In this document: positions 40,301 to 49,545 of the stretch, piece after piece | Position numbering within the stretch: the first letter of the stretch is position 1 | Layout: every line of letters starts with the position of its first letter | Source of the DNA: Bacteroidia bacterium | GTDB lineage: Bacteria; Bacteroidota; Bacteroidia; UKL13-3 | Assembly: GCA_023151275.1 (NCBI GenBank) | Contig: JAKLJI010000005.1 | Location: 1-64,000 of the forward strand | Reading direction: 5' to 3' | Length of the DNA stretch: 64,000 bases | Position numbers and translations under genes: made by a program | Notes under the pieces: model-generated | What the model was told of the DNA's origin: nothing | Database searches by the model: none | The model's input: the letters and a program-made list of their open reading frames with translations, nothing else

Positions 40301-43300
40301 GGTCCTGGTGGAGTGAGCAACTCACTTACTATTCCTATTACAGTGAGTCAACGCTGGAACCCCAATAACCCACTTAGCAAAGGCCCGGTAATGGAATGGG
40401 CTTCTGCAAGAACACCCTTGATTACGCATTACGAAAAAAATATTGCTGTTTTAGAAAATGGAGATTTTGCTTTGGCCGGTAGAACTTATTTGCCAAGTAC
40501 ACAGATTAATTTTTCTGCCAAAGAATCTTTCATTGAAACCAATGCCCATTCCATTCTCGCTATTTACGATTCCATTGGCAGCATAAAGAATTTTATTAAT
40601 AGTCCTTTAGATTATTATAGAATCTTGAAGGCGGAGGACAATGGATTAATAGCCATTGCCAAAGCGGTTGATGCTAACCCCATTGATTTTGACCCGGGAC
40701 CAGGAACCTACTACCTCGACAATCAATTGCTGACCAATTCCCCCACCTATATTATCAAATACAACCAACAGCTCGAATTGCAATGGGCGAAAGCTTTAGA
40801 TGCTGACCTTTCCTGGCTAAACTTAAATGCCATCACTCGTGAAAATGGTAACTTCATTTTAGCTACCGGAAAGAGTGCAAACGGATTTAAATGGATTGGC
40901 GAAAACGGGGTGGAAGCAAGTTTTCCGGCAAACACCAATGCCGGAACCATTTTACAGTTCAACACTTCAGGTACATTAATACAAGCATTCAGCGGTCCAA
41001 ATGGCATTCCTTCAGGTATGGCAATTAACGAAGAATTAAATGACTTGTACCTATTAACAGGAGATTTAGACACGTATAAATTAACCCTTTCAAGGTATAA
41101 TTTAATCAGCGATTCAAGTGTTTCCAAGGAACTTCCCGGAAAATACTTCATCGGACAGGCTGCCATTCAATTCAACTTCCACAAGTTGGTTATAGGCCAA
41201 ACTATTGATGCCCTGAACGAAGACCTGAACTATGGAACCGAACAAAACCCGGTGATTGTGCCTTTTAGCAATACAAACCAAGGCACCCAAATTGTACTGT
41301 TGTGTTTTAATGAAAATTTAGAAATAAACTGGGCAAAAGGCCTATTAAGAAACAATAGCAATTCAGGGAATACGAATCCATTACAAGATTTAGTGATCAA
41401 TACGGATTCAAGCATTTGGATTAGTGGATTTGTGCAAAGAGGTTTGTCTGAACCTGGCAACACACTTGATTTCGACCCAGGTCCTGAGTCCTTTACTCCG
41501 CAACTCATGCCGTTAACCAACAATCCTTTCGCATTCAATTTTATTGGAACTTATACCTGGAATGGGGACTTGATTTCGGCATTTTATCCCAATCAACATG
41601 GGGGAGAATATGCTTTTCTAGCTGCAAATACAAAAGGACGTCTTTTGCACTTATCGAGAGGAGGCATTGCTTATGATGAAAATGCACAACGAATTGCAGT
41701 TGACCAATTCAACCCAAGGGATCCTAGCTTTAGAATCCCAGTAAACAATCAATTCTACCAGGTACAGCCAAACCTTTACTTCAATAATCCCACTGCACAC
41801 CTCGCAATGTACAAATTGGGCGCAGCACCGGGTCCTCGTTTGGTTTCTCCTCAAAATCCGGAAGTTTGTGCAGGGCAAACCATCAACCTAGAGGCTACCG
41901 GAACCGAACCTTTTTCTTGGTTTACGCAAGCTAGTGGTGGAACAGCTATTCATACGGGTTCAAACTTTTCGCCGACTAATTTAACTCAAGACACCGTTTT
42001 CTACTTGCAAGACGCCTCCTATCCTTCTACTGCCCGAACAGCGGTATCCATCCGGGTAAATAGCAATCCTGTTCCGGTATTAACAACTCCGAATGCCGGC
42101 TCGCAGGGTGAGTTTGGCAATCCGGCTTACAATGGGAATGCCGGGCAATTGCTATGCTCAGGTGCAGTTTTGTTTCAAGCACTGCCGGCACCCGGAACAG
42201 ATTCAATCCACCAATTGGTCTTCAATTTTGGCGATGGCTCTCCCTTAGATACCTTAATCAATCAAGCTTCGGTATTGCACGAGTTTCCGGTCAACAACTC
42301 CATCAACTGGTTCGATCCGGGCTTCCCGAATTCGCGTTATACCATTCAGGTTACTGCTATCAGCAACAAGGGGTGCAAAACCCAAACCAGCCTCCAACGG
42401 GATATCAAAAACAGCCCCGTTGCTGCCATTACGCTTGAATCTGCTTCCTCGCAGGCACTTGCCGGCAATCGCTTCCAATTCCGTTCCGCTTCAAGCAATC
42501 AGCATCCGTCATACATTCAATCCCATACCTGGTTGTTTGGCGATTCAAGTACCAGTTCTCAAACCAATCCTCCGGGAAAAACTTTCCTGAAAACCGGCGA
42601 CTATACGGTGAAACTGGTAGTGTCTGCTCAAACAGGTTGCACCGATACGGCTTCAGTTACCATTCAGGTGCTTGCTGATTCACTGGCCAATTCGGGCGAT
42701 TCCTTGAATCCAGGCTCAAATGCTTGCGGATTAGTTGCCGCCTTTAACGTGGTTAATAATGACTCGGTGCAGGAACTGGCTGCCAACCGATTCTCGTTCT
42801 TTAATACTTCTTACCATACCGGATTTGGTTGGGCCAATGCCTATTCCTGGAATTTTGGTGATGGAACCAGCAGCAACAATACCTTTGTTTACGACAAATC
42901 CTACACGCAACCGGGTGTTTACAAAGTTACCCTGACAGCCAGCTCATCCTTGGGTTGCATACAATCCGTTTCCAGGTATGTGCGCGTAACACCGTCAGCC
43001 ACCACTGATTTTACCTTTGTTTCCGAATCCTGTGGATCAAAGACCGTTTCATTTGCGGGTCAGTCATCCATGCCGGTGAATACCTGGAATTGGGATTTTG
43101 GAGACGGTAATGGCTCAACTCAACAAAACCCAACCCATACTTACGCCAACCCGGGCAGCTATTTGGTTCGTTTGCAAATCAACGGCAGCAATCAGGTAGT
43201 TTCAAAAACAGTAGTTATTGGTGAGAAACCTCAACAATTAGCCATCAACCCACAGGCTTTAACCTGCGGAAATGGATACTTGTTTACAGGTCTGGCGTCA

Positions 43301-44374
43301 GGCAGCAATTTAAGTTATTCCTGGCAATTTGAACTTCAAGGAGCTCAAGGCACCTTGACCGGAAACCAAGTGTACCGGGAATACAGCCAGAATGGTTTGG
43401 AAAACATACGGTTGACGGTAAGTTCAGGCGCTTGCAGCAGCACCCTTGAATTAAACAATTATCCTGTTTTGGCAGCAGTTGCTCAGGCTCCATTGGTTTT
43501 TGAGGCCCGGATGATTGAAAATGGTGCCTGCGAAACGGGGATTCGATTTACAGCTCCTCTGGAAAACAATGCTATTTACCTCTGGGATTTTGGAGATGGA
43601 AGCAAATCGGAAACCTCCAGCCCGGTTATTTTCCATGCATACCAGTCAACCGGAACTTTTTACCCTACCCTTACTGTGAAAAGTGAGTCTTGCTCGCGTT
43701 TTGCGTCACAGGCTGTACAAGTTAGTGCAATTGGTTCAGGAATTCCGGAGGCAGCCTTTAAATTAATTTACCGTCCAAATACCCAATGCATTGTAGGAAA
43801 CAGGTACGATTTCTTCAACACTACCCAACTCAATAGCTGGGGATGGGTACCTGGCTACCAATGGGATTTCGGAGACGGAACCAGCAGTACACAAACGTTT
43901 ATTTACGGTAAATCCTACACCAGGCCGGGCACTTATACCGTTAGTCTGCGCGCCATCAGCAATGTTGGTTGCACAACAACAGTTTCAACCCAGGTAACGG
44001 TACTCGACAATCCTTGCGATGGAATAACCTGGGGCCAGAAGAACACCAACTTAACTAGCAAAGATCAAATCACGCAGGAATCGGGATTCACCACCGGCTT
44101 AAGCCAAAAAAGCCCAATTGAGTATCCCATTGCTTTGTACCCGAATCCAAGCACAGGAAAAACAACTCTTGATTTAAGCAAATTACCGGCAATGGAAGTT
44201 GAACTCGTGGTCTACGACGCCCTAGGACGGGTATGGAAATTGGATAATGCCAAACGAAAAACAGGTACGGAAACTGAATTAAATCTGGAACATTTACCCA
44301 ATGGACAGTATCATTTGCACATTTTATCCGGCACCCAACAAAACCGGGTATTACCATTGATTATTATCCGATAA
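37367..44374 (+). CDS. Giant T9SS-secreted protein with two RCC1 propellers and PKD domains
   Basis: The predicted cell-surface or secreted protein has 2335 residues from the chosen ATG. The start is where a normal signal peptide begins ([18 protein letters not shown]); 39 upstream in-frame residues were dropped. Domains in order: seven RCC1 repeats (about 30-400, unit [19 protein letters not shown]), an IPT/TIG domain (about 401-478), seven more RCC1 repeats (about 480-815, the fifth shortened), PKD-like/Ig-like regions to ~1010, an SBBP-like region with two DFDPGP motifs (about 1011-1484), an Ig-like domain, about six PKD domains (WxFGDG cores near 1618, 1721, 1828, 1908, 2071, 2165), and a type A T9SS sorting domain (about 2255-2335, [11 protein letters not shown]...). 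Its role, perhaps adhesion or binding, is unknown. Repeats make assembly errors possible. Confidence 0.9.
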   Translation: MTNFSPIPFKKILLIALSLLLFTLSSSAQNCGPFVKVSAGANHSVAIKSDGTLWAWGYNGNGQLGDGTFTEKNIPIQIGTASDWTSVSAGTNYSIAIKTDGTLWAWGLNNIGQLGDGTFSDKNTPIQIGSASNWASVSSGSNFTVGIKTNGTLWAWGNNNYGQLGDGTTNIRSTPIQIGISTDWASVSAGFNHVLAIKTNGSLWAWGSNGIYYSSGWSGRTYYYYGQLGDGSNSDKYAPVQIGNETNWSSISAGSYYSVGIKSNGTIWAWGNNYYGQLGLGTNSNVSTPIQIGIETNWKSILAGSFNTTFAKKVNGALWACGYNGNGQLGDGSNTDKNTLLQIGNDTNWTSVSVGSGHVLVTNLDGTLWACGYNGNGQLGNGNNTNSNTLSKICSTTFPAPTLSTFTPSSGSAGTQVTLTGTNLSNVTSLSIGGVAATLISKTATQIVATVGQGATTGAVSVTSPLGNATAAGNFTVEAPRCGPFVNINAGYYQSVAVKSDGTLWAWGNNQFGQLGDGTTTNRNAPVQIGSDNDWTSVSSGYIHTLGIKADGTLWGWGWNNFGQLGDGTNNSRITPTQIGSSNNWAKVYARYDHTIAIKTDGTLWAWGRNDDGQLGDGTNTNRNAPVQIGSATNWISVSAGEGHTLAVKSDGTIWAWGRNNSGQLGDGTTINRNTPVLVGSATNWVSVTASDMRSFALKSDGTIWVLNNTPLQIGNHTNWTSITSGYGNTLALKTDGTLWAWGWNNWGQVGNGTLSTVNDPVQIGNANNWNSISTGTGHTLATRSDGTLWAWGYNVVGQLGDGSTTDKNTPTQICSNTSCPLPSKPDSIITRSDYVITDSVATFTVVPVSGATSYQWTLPSGWTFRYGQGTDSILVNTTQTGGMLQVAAINACGIGPVDELNVIPYAPVTKPVLAGGSGTGISAGSSTTISINPVPNVTRYIWLIPPGFVLVSGGGENDTFAVVMPIGGGGTVTVTAQGPGGVSNSLTIPITVSQRWNPNNPLSKGPVMEWASARTPLITHYEKNIAVLENGDFALAGRTYLPSTQINFSAKESFIETNAHSILAIYDSIGSIKNFINSPLDYYRILKAEDNGLIAIAKAVDANPIDFDPGPGTYYLDNQLLTNSPTYIIKYNQQLELQWAKALDADLSWLNLNAITRENGNFILATGKSANGFKWIGENGVEASFPANTNAGTILQFNTSGTLIQAFSGPNGIPSGMAINEELNDLYLLTGDLDTYKLTLSRYNLISDSSVSKELPGKYFIGQAAIQFNFHKLVIGQTIDALNEDLNYGTEQNPVIVPFSNTNQGTQIVLLCFNENLEINWAKGLLRNNSNSGNTNPLQDLVINTDSSIWISGFVQRGLSEPGNTLDFDPGPESFTPQLMPLTNNPFAFNFIGTYTWNGDLISAFYPNQHGGEYAFLAANTKGRLLHLSRGGIAYDENAQRIAVDQFNPRDPSFRIPVNNQFYQVQPNLYFNNPTAHLAMYKLGAAPGPRLVSPQNPEVCAGQTINLEATGTEPFSWFTQASGGTAIHTGSNFSPTNLTQDTVFYLQDASYPSTARTAVSIRVNSNPVPVLTTPNAGSQGEFGNPAYNGNAGQLLCSGAVLFQALPAPGTDSIHQLVFNFGDGSPLDTLINQASVLHEFPVNNSINWFDPGFPNSRYTIQVTAISNKGCKTQTSLQRDIKNSPVAAITLESASSQALAGNRFQFRSASSNQHPSYIQSHTWLFGDSSTSSQTNPPGKTFLKTGDYTVKLVVSAQTGCTDTASVTIQVLADSLANSGDSLNPGSNACGLVAAFNVVNNDSVQELAANRFSFFNTSYHTGFGWANAYSWNFGDGTSSNNTFVYDKSYTQPGVYKVTLTASSSLGCIQSVSRYVRVTPSATTDFTFVSESCGSKTVSFAGQSSMPVNTWNWDFGDGNGSTQQNPTHTYANPGSYLVRLQINGSNQVVSKTVVIGEKPQQLAINPQALTCGNGYLFTGLASGSNLSYSWQFELQGAQGTLTGNQVYREYSQNGLENIRLTVSSGACSSTLELNNYPVLAAVAQAPLVFEARMIENGACETGIRFTAPLENNAIYLWDFGDGSKSETSSPVIFHAYQSTGTFYPTLTVKSESCSRFASQAVQVSAIGSGIPEAAFKLIYRPNTQCIVGNRYDFFNTTQLNSWGWVPGYQWDFGDGTSSTQTFIYGKSYTRPGTYTVSLRAISNVGCTTTVSTQVTVLDNPCDGITWGQKNTNLTSKDQITQESGFTTGLSQKSPIEYPIALYPNPSTGKTTLDLSKLPAMEVELVVYDALGRVWKLDNAKRKTGTETELNLEHLPNGQYHLHILSGTQQNRVLPLIIIR
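37478..38515 (+). repeat. First RCC1 repeat block (seven units)
   Basis: Seven coding repeats of roughly 50 residues each contain the core [18 protein letters not shown]. The fourth unit carries an insert of about 14 Tyr/Ser-rich residues near 37990-38040, and units six and seven read [12 protein letters not shown]. Seven units fit one closed RCC1 propeller. Confidence 0.8.
38850..39790 (+). repeat. Second RCC1 repeat block (seven units, one shortened)
   Basis: Seven coding repeats follow an IPT domain. The fifth unit (about 39464-39525) reads [19 protein letters not shown] and lacks the WAWG...GQLGDGT core, equal to an in-frame loss of about 18 residues. Confidence 0.8.
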
Positions 44375-44376
44375 AA

Positions 44377-44403
44377 AAAGCGGGGCTTTGCCCCGCTTTT
44401 ACT
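44377..44403 (+). terminator. Intrinsic terminator of the surface-protein gene
   Basis: AAAGCGGGGC pairs with GCCCCGCTTT across a TTT loop, followed by a T-rich run. It begins right after the stop codon. Confidence 0.85.
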
Positions 44404-44514
44404 TTAATTGCTACTATTCTACAACAACCCTATTTACTTAAAGTAAAATAAAGAATCCATTACGCAATTATTTCATAAAAAAATTAGGCGAAACATTTCA
44501 GTTGGAATAATAAC

Positions 44515-44656
44515 GCCGGGGGCCAGGTCATCCGCTTGTACTCCTCGCCGGGCAAACTGGCAAACTGTAGTGGCTGTGGTGGCTTCCGGTGGTCGCCTCC
44601 TCGCTCACACAGTTGCCGTTTTCCCGTCTGTGGGGTACCGCTTCTGCCCCTCACGC
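44515..44656 (+). repeat. 142-bp repeat, left copy of a near-identical inverted pair
   Basis: The reverse complement of 49008-49149 matches this stretch with only two mismatches that I can see (AAACTG versus AACCTG, and CCGG versus CCTG). It runs from GCCGGGGGCCAGG to CCCCTCACGC. It contains no ORF with family resemblance. Confidence 0.9.
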
Positions 44657-44731
44657 TTTCATCCCTTAAAACTCACACTCAAATCAAACCTCTCTCCTCC
44701 CTTTTCTAATTACCAATTACTCACCTATTGC

Positions 44732-44755
44732 AGCGCCAAGGTATGCCTTGGCGCT
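44732..44755. repeat. CCAAGG/CCTTGG palindrome copy
   Basis: A 10-bp perfect stem (AGCGCCAAGG / CCTTGGCGCT) has a TATG loop. The core matches the palindromes at 762-781 and 36772-36791, and a decayed relative is visible near 48975-48992, next to the other 142-bp repeat copy. Confidence 0.7.
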
Positions 44756-45005
44756 ATCTCTAAATTACTCAACTTTCTTAGGCAAACAAAGATTCTCAAC
44801 CTACTTTCAATTCCAGAGCACATCCCCACACCTTATTTGCAACCCCAAAAAGGGCGATATACAAGCAAATTCAATACCTAAGTGAATCTTTTCTGCTTAA
44901 ATAAGTCACTACCTGACAACTAATTTTCATTGCAAAAATTCGGCATAAGTGATATTTTAGTACTGGAGTAAGTTAGTTACAAACAAGCTTATTGAACATC
45001 CTACT

Positions 45006-45951
45006 ATGGACATACATGAAGAAGAAATTAGAAAATTCAAAGCAATACTTGACTTTTTGAAACGCCTTGCCGAAAACGGTGTGACTCCGTTAATAGAGAA
45101 ACAAATCCTATTAATGCTTGATGACTGCTTACCCTTCTTTTCTCATTTGACGATGTCACACGTTTTCCCTAAAATACATAGAATAACTGTTAATAGAAAT
45201 GTTTTAGGCTCTAACAAGAGAATTTGCGATATAAATCTTCTCAAATATCCACCAGCGGACAAAGTAAGTAAATATGGACGCTGCAATTTACCCAATCAAT
45301 CTGTTCTTTATGGTTCGATGTTCAACTTGACAAGCATCAATGAAATAAGACCAAAGGTCGGAGATCTGGTAACGCGTTCAATATGGAAGATTACAGCATT
45401 ATGATTCTGGACTTGTTTATTGCCCAATATTTAAGAATCAACCACCCAAACAAAAAGGTGTTGTTAATCCACGATCTTTGGAATTCAATGATATCTATGA
45501 AAAAGAATTAGTTAAATATCCAGTTAATATGAGAGCTCAAATTGATGATTTGGTCCAATTCATAGCAGACGCGTTTACCAAGAGAATTAAGGCGGGACAA
45601 CATTTAGACTATATTTTTAGTGCATATTTCTCGAATAAAATTCTATATGAGTTAGAAAATGGCTCTATTGATGCTATTTATTATCCAAGTGTAAAGGATG
45701 GGCTTACATTTGAGAATCTTGCCATTAAACCACATGTATTTGATAAAACATATTATTTGGCAGAAGTATTTGAAGACTTCGTTGTTCAAGACTTAGAAAG
45801 TGGAGCTGGTGGCTATCTATTTAATGGTATCTCCGACTGCAAATCATTTGACTATGGCTCTGGAAAAATACTGTGGGATAAGGAAAAAATATATCAACCA
45901 GACAGTTTTATGAAACACATTAAGATAGCACATAATGTCGACATCGACTAA
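45006..45951 (+). pseudogene. RES-domain protein gene broken by a frameshift
   Basis: Two overlapping frames together read as one RES-domain protein of about 315 residues. The first (45006-45404) has the N-terminal helical part and the RES motifs FPKIHRITVNR, YPPADKVSKYGRCNLPNQSV, LYGS and IRPKVGDLVTRSIWK, then stops. The second frame (from about 45373) continues with YDSGLVYCPIFKNQPPKQKG and runs to LESGAGGYLF...HNVDID. The switch lies near 45385-45405 and needs a shift of one base. RES proteins of the ParT/MbcT group modify or consume NAD or phosphoribosyl substrates as toxins; this long form often lacks an adjacent antitoxin, and none is seen here. A sequencing error would restore the gene. 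Confidence 0.8.
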
Positions 45952-46030
45952 AGCCAGCCTGTAAGAACGGTCTTGCGCCATTGCCGGTAAGTTAGTTATG
46001 TTCAGCTTTTCGTTCTGCAATAATTCCTAT

Positions 46031-46108
46031 CTTAGTTTGACAAATAATCGTTCCGCAGCAGGTAATAGCGCAAGTCCGAGGAACGTTATCGCCTATTTCA
46101 GACTAAGG
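46031..46108. repeat. Long imperfect hairpin
   Basis: CTTAGTTTGA at the left pairs with TCAGACTAAG at the right with one mismatch, and inside it ATAATCGTTCC pairs with GGAACGTTAT. The loop is about 25 bases. It lies between the RES pseudogene and the next gene. No family was recognised. Confidence 0.5.
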
Positions 46109-46142
46109 GAATTTGTAATAAATCATTTAACAATAAAAAAAT

Positions 46143-46544
46143 ATGGAAGATTTAAGGAAAACATTGAGATTTAATGGAACGGAGAATGCTGAAACATTGC
46201 TCCTTTCTCATGACGAATTTGTTACATTATTAGAAAGTGGAATTGTGGATTATCGACTACTAAAAAGATTTATTCTGGTTTTTTATCGCCTTAATATAGA
46301 TAGATGGAAGCAAATAATTGCTCAAATCTTACTTCTTCTCTTTTGGGGTGGAATTATTTTTGGAAGCTATTTACTGTATCACAAAGAATGGAAATTTGCC
46401 GTGCTTTCATTCGTAGGCGGTTGGACGATTAAACAATGGGTTAATGTGTTTGCGATGCGAGCAATTAAAAAGGGCCTTATTAATGACAAAAAATATTATT
46501 CAGACCTTCTTGAAAATCGAATTATTGGTGTTTATCGAAAATGA
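46143..46544 (+). CDS. Small uncharacterised membrane protein
   Basis: This 133-residue protein has no family I recognise. About 60 polar N-terminal residues are followed by two hydrophobic segments (QIIAQILLLLFWGGIIFGSYLL and WKFAVLSFVGGWTIKQWVNVF) with a short charged turn, then a basic tail ending ENRIIGVYRK. No signal peptide cleavage site is evident. Base composition is AT-rich compared with the housekeeping genes, like the neighbouring RES pseudogene. It appears to be a stand-alone gene of the accessory stretch. Confidence 0.6.
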   Translation: MEDLRKTLRFNGTENAETLLLSHDEFVTLLESGIVDYRLLKRFILVFYRLNIDRWKQIIAQILLLLFWGGIIFGSYLLYHKEWKFAVLSFVGGWTIKQWVNVFAMRAIKKGLINDKKYYSDLLENRIIGVYRK

Positions 46545-47264
46545 AACGATCGAAATAGCATCTTAAAGAAATTGGTGGTTCAGCTCCGCGGACATACTTT
46601 TGGTTAATGTAGATTGGTCCTTCGCAACTATATTTATATTGTAAGCCGACAACTTGTATCTGCAAACTGTGTTTGCCTTGAATCAGCCCTATAGCCAAAA
46701 GGGTTGAATGGTATTTAAAGATGGAGACAAATGATTGAGGGATAAATAAAGTTGTGGAGCTCAATCGAAGTGAGAGGCCATTCTACCTTAACAAGTTTGG
46801 TAGGCCTTCCAAAGATGGCTTTCAAGAGCAGAATTAAAATTACCTGATTCTACAAAATGGGAAACTCTTTTTGTGGTAAACAGCCATCAAGGGATTAGAT
46901 GAAGTATTGGAGGCAGACCAGCTTTTAGTAGTGATGATGAAGTGGAATAGCAATGGAGCCAAGGGCTAGATTAACCAAATAAAATTTATAACAGGAAAGA
47001 ATGTTTGATTATTCAGACGTAAAATTACAACTAAAATTACCAGGATATAATTTCTACCCTGGTAATTGGTAAATCCAAAATGTTAAATACATTTGTGATG
47101 AAACAATAAGAGCCCTTGTCAAATGACGAGGCAAGCCGTTTGAAGGTAGAATTTCTAGCAAGATTCTCCCGCATAAACGGGATCAAAGTGTGGGAGCGTA
47201 AGTGGAAAACTCCCTCATTTCAGCCAATCAGCAGAAATTTTCCCTTCCAATTAAAATTACGACT
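46545..47264. other. Spacer with no supportable gene and a promoter at its right end
   Basis: This ~720-base AT-rich stretch has short, interrupted reading frames and no resemblance to a known gene; it may contain decayed coding sequence. A strong promoter lies at 47066-47095, and the 165 bases after it would form the leader of the next gene. Confidence 0.5.
47066..47095 (+). promoter_or_regulatory. Bacteroidota promoter TTG-N19-TACATTTG
   Basis: TTG at 47066-47068 and a perfect -7 element TACATTTG at 47088-47095 are separated by 19 bases, the best-matching promoter in the accessory stretch. The next gene starts 170 bases downstream, so the leader is long. It holds the small hairpins TCCCG-CATAAA-CGGGA and AGAAT...ATTCT. 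Confidence 0.65.
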
Positions 47265-48251
47265 ATGAGAACATTTTTACTTATTCTAAACGTGTTTTTT
47301 TCGCTTGGCACTTTTGCTCAAAATACCAAGACAAATACGGGCATGAGAAAAACCACAGAAGCTTTGGCCTTCCTGATTGGACAGGAATATTCCTTAAAGG
47401 CAATAGAAAGTAATTTTCCCAAATTAAAATCTGCAATTAATACAGCTGAACTTAATTTCAATTACTCTTTTGGACGCGCTAGAACTAATATTAATAAATT
47501 CTTGCTTAAGCAATGGTCTCAGGAAGAAATAGACAACTTTAAAGAGACTTTAATAAGCAAGGCCTTACAGCCTTCTATTAGTTCATTAACACAAGAAGAG
47601 GCTATTTCATTTATTGAAAATGTAAATCAAAGAGCGAAAGGAGAAATCAATTCCCCAATCCTAGAGACCCTGCTATTTTACCAGTATGTTGATCAACCTG
47701 AAGAAGAATTTATTAGGGGCTATGTTCTTCATTTTAATACAAAAGGACATTCAAAAGCTAAGGGCACTGACTGGACAATTAAAGTACCACTTAGCTGGAC
47801 TTCAATGGAGGCAGATAGACCCAACATAATTAAGAAATTTATTAGTGAAGGTGGTTCTGGAAATGAAACTATCACATTATCGGTAATGGATATTCCTTTA
47901 GAAAAGGGTAAAAAAATATCAAAGACTGAAATTGAGGCGTTTTTCTCTGAAAATGAAATAAGGCAAATGGTTCCGAAAGGTGGAAAGTTAATAAGTTATA
48001 AAAAAATGACTTTTGATCAAATTCAAGGAGGAGCATTAGAGTTTGAGTATAATGCTAAACAGTTAGACTTCAATTTGAAAATTAGAAGCATCTGGTACAT
48101 TTTTATCTATAAGAATAAAATCTACAACGTTCAATGTGGCATTGGTTCAGAAGAGGGAAAAAGAGATTTGGAACTTGATATGCAGAAGTTTGCCCCACTT
48201 TTCAAACTGATAGCAAATTCTATTGTAGTTAACGAAAAGTATAGCAAATGA
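47265..48251 (+). CDS. Uncharacterised secreted protein
   Basis: This 328-residue protein begins with a Sec signal peptide (RTFLLILNVFFSLGTFAQ), so it is likely exported. The mature N-terminal half is helical and Lys/Glu-rich. The C-terminal half (from about 165: GTDWTIKVPLSWTSMEADRPNII ... WYIFIYKNKIYNVQCGIGS) has the look of the PsbP/DUF1795 fold, a domain found in many small exported proteins. The start is the ATG that begins the signal peptide; the frame extends 21 codons upstream without sense. Base composition is AT-rich. Function is unknown. Confidence 0.75.
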   Translation: MRTFLLILNVFFSLGTFAQNTKTNTGMRKTTEALAFLIGQEYSLKAIESNFPKLKSAINTAELNFNYSFGRARTNINKFLLKQWSQEEIDNFKETLISKALQPSISSLTQEEAISFIENVNQRAKGEINSPILETLLFYQYVDQPEEEFIRGYVLHFNTKGHSKAKGTDWTIKVPLSWTSMEADRPNIIKKFISEGGSGNETITLSVMDIPLEKGKKISKTEIEAFFSENEIRQMVPKGGKLISYKKMTFDQIQGGALEFEYNAKQLDFNLKIRSIWYIFIYKNKIYNVQCGIGSEEGKRDLELDMQKFAPLFKLIANSIVVNEKYSK

Positions 48252-48422
48252 AAATGCGACTAAACAAATAAGCCTTAACCAAAGCCCTTCTTCCGGCTTC
48301 GATTTTCCCGAAATACTCTGGAGTGTGAATAAAGCTTTCGGTTTGCTTTCCAGCTTAGTCGCAGAAAAATTTTCTCAATCGGGTTGAATAAGTTTAAGCC
48401 TATCCTATTCATTCTTTTTGCT

Positions 48423-48583
48423 GGGGAGTGTCCAAATAACTGTGTCAAGGGTATTTTTATTTCTTTTTTTGCTAACAAGGGGAACGGAAGGAGTTAGTTA
48501 AGTCGACTGGAGTTAGCACTGGAACAGTATCACAAATAGAATGAAACAATTAACAGTTGACACAGTTTATTGGATACTCCCCC
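48423..48583. mobile_element. 161-bp non-autonomous element with IS256-like ends
   Basis: The two ends (48423-48448 and 48558-48583) are 26-bp inverted repeats that differ at only three positions. Both contain the string AACTGTGTCAA after GTCCAA or ATCCAA, the kind of terminal sequence seen in the IS256 family. The 109-bp interior has no transposase. No clear 8-9 bp target duplication is visible, so it is either an old insertion or a deletion remnant. Confidence 0.65.
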
Positions 48584-48585
48584 CT

Positions 48586-48923
48586 CCCGGCAGTTTCGTT
48601 GCTTGTTCCATGCACCATTGTTCATAGCCGGGGGCACGCCCTTTTGAAGCTTTCTGGAATTGACCGTTTTGTGCTTAGGACTTGCAGATTAAGGCCCAAG
48701 CTGCTGATTGAAAAGAATTTAAATCGTAATGAGAAAATACTTCTGCAAGGCATTGAAACGGTTTTATTGGATTTTAGCGTCTTTAGCCTTGCAGCATGCT
48801 TTCCGATTCGCTAATCCAGCTCCGCTTCATCTTCTTCGGATAAGCCTGGTCGGGTGTATGGAAATACGATATGCCAGAATTATCCTCGAACCGAATGCAG
48901 ATTTGAATTGAACAGCAAATCCT
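48586..48923 (+). repeat. 338-bp direct repeat, copy 1
   Basis: This copy begins CCCGGCAGTTTCGTTGCTTG and ends near GAATTGAACAGCAAATCCT. It aligns with 49144-49480 along its whole length, with an estimated 85-90% identity. It begins 2 bases after the IS256-like element. The reading frames are interrupted. Confidence 0.8.
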
Positions 48924-49007
48924 GATTGGTATTCAAGAATTTTGATTTCTCATCCTTTGGAAAACCGGGTCCAGGGTATGCTTTGGCGCTACAGTACGTT
49001 TTTTTAT

Positions 49008-49149
49008 GCGTGAGGGGCAGAAGCGGTACCCCACAGACGGGAAAACGGCAACTGTGTGAGCGAGGAGGCGACCACAGGAAGCCACCACAGCCACTACAGG
49101 TTGCCAGTTTGCCCGGCGAGGAGTACAAGCGGATGACCTGGCCCCCGGC
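49008..49149 (-). repeat. 142-bp repeat, right copy of a near-identical inverted pair
   Basis: This is the inverted partner of 44515-44656, 4.35 kb away, with two mismatches visible. It runs directly into the second copy of the 338-bp repeat, overlapping it by a few bases. Confidence 0.9.
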
Positions 49150-49480
49150 AGTTTCGTTGCTTGTTCCATGCACCATTGTTCATAGCCGGGGGCACGCCCT
49201 TTTGAAGCTTCCTGGAATTGACCGTTTTGTGCTTAGGGCTTGCTGATTAACGCTCAATTGCTGATTGAAAAGAATTTAAATCGGGGATGGAATATTCTTC
49301 TGCAAGGCTTTGAAACGGTTCCTGTGGATTTTACAGCCTTTGGCCTTGCAGCAATCTTTCCGATTCGCCAATCCGGCTCCGCATCATCTTCTTCAGATAA
49401 GCCAGGTCGGCGGTATGGAAATACGATATGCTAGAATTATCCTCGAATTGAATGCAGATCTGAATTGAACAGCAAGCCCT
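49144..49480 (+). repeat. 338-bp direct repeat, copy 2
   Basis: This second copy is in the same orientation as 48586-48923, with the start points 558 bp apart. Shared blocks include GGCACGCCCTTTTGAAGCTT and GAAATACGATATGC, with scattered substitutions. Confidence 0.8.
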
Positions 49481-49545
49481 AACTATTCAATCAACCCCTC
49501 GCATGCTAAAACCCCGCAGGCTTACAATGCCCTTAGGTTGAGAAT

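Larger units (their letters stand above)
44404..45005. repeat. Gene-free spacer with left copy of the 142-bp inverted repeat
   Basis: This spacer contains the repeat at 44515-44656 and a hairpin at 44732-44755 (AGCGCCAAGG-TATG-CCTTGGCGCT), a relative of the palindrome at 762-781. The ORF at 44570-44881 is a reading of repeat DNA and is not called. The last ~120 bases are AT-rich and precede the RES-domain gene; I saw no consensus promoter there. Confidence 0.65.
48252..49545. repeat. Gene-free mosaic of mobile-element remnant and repeats
   Basis: From left to right this spacer holds ~170 unexplained bases, an IS256-like inverted-repeat element (48423-48583), the first copy of a ~338-bp repeat (48586-48923), the right copy of the 142-bp inverted repeat (49008-49149), and the second copy of the 338-bp repeat (49144-49480). 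All reading frames here are short and shared between repeat copies, so none is called as a gene. Confidence 0.75.

Noticed and set aside
44570-44881. A 103-codon ORF with matching frames in the other repeat copy (48933-49246)
   Set aside because: It arises from the 142-bp repeat; the frame is not continued in the same way in both copies and has no protein-like conservation pattern.
44960-46110. Integron attC sites around the RES pseudogene
   Set aside because: The repeated GTAAGTTAGTTA and the 78-base hairpin do not give matching RYYYAAC and GTTRRRY core sites, and no integrase is in the window.
46522-46764. An 80-codon minus-strand ORF after the small membrane protein
   Set aside because: No family features or promoter, and its 3' part is antisense to the end of the membrane protein gene; likely chance.
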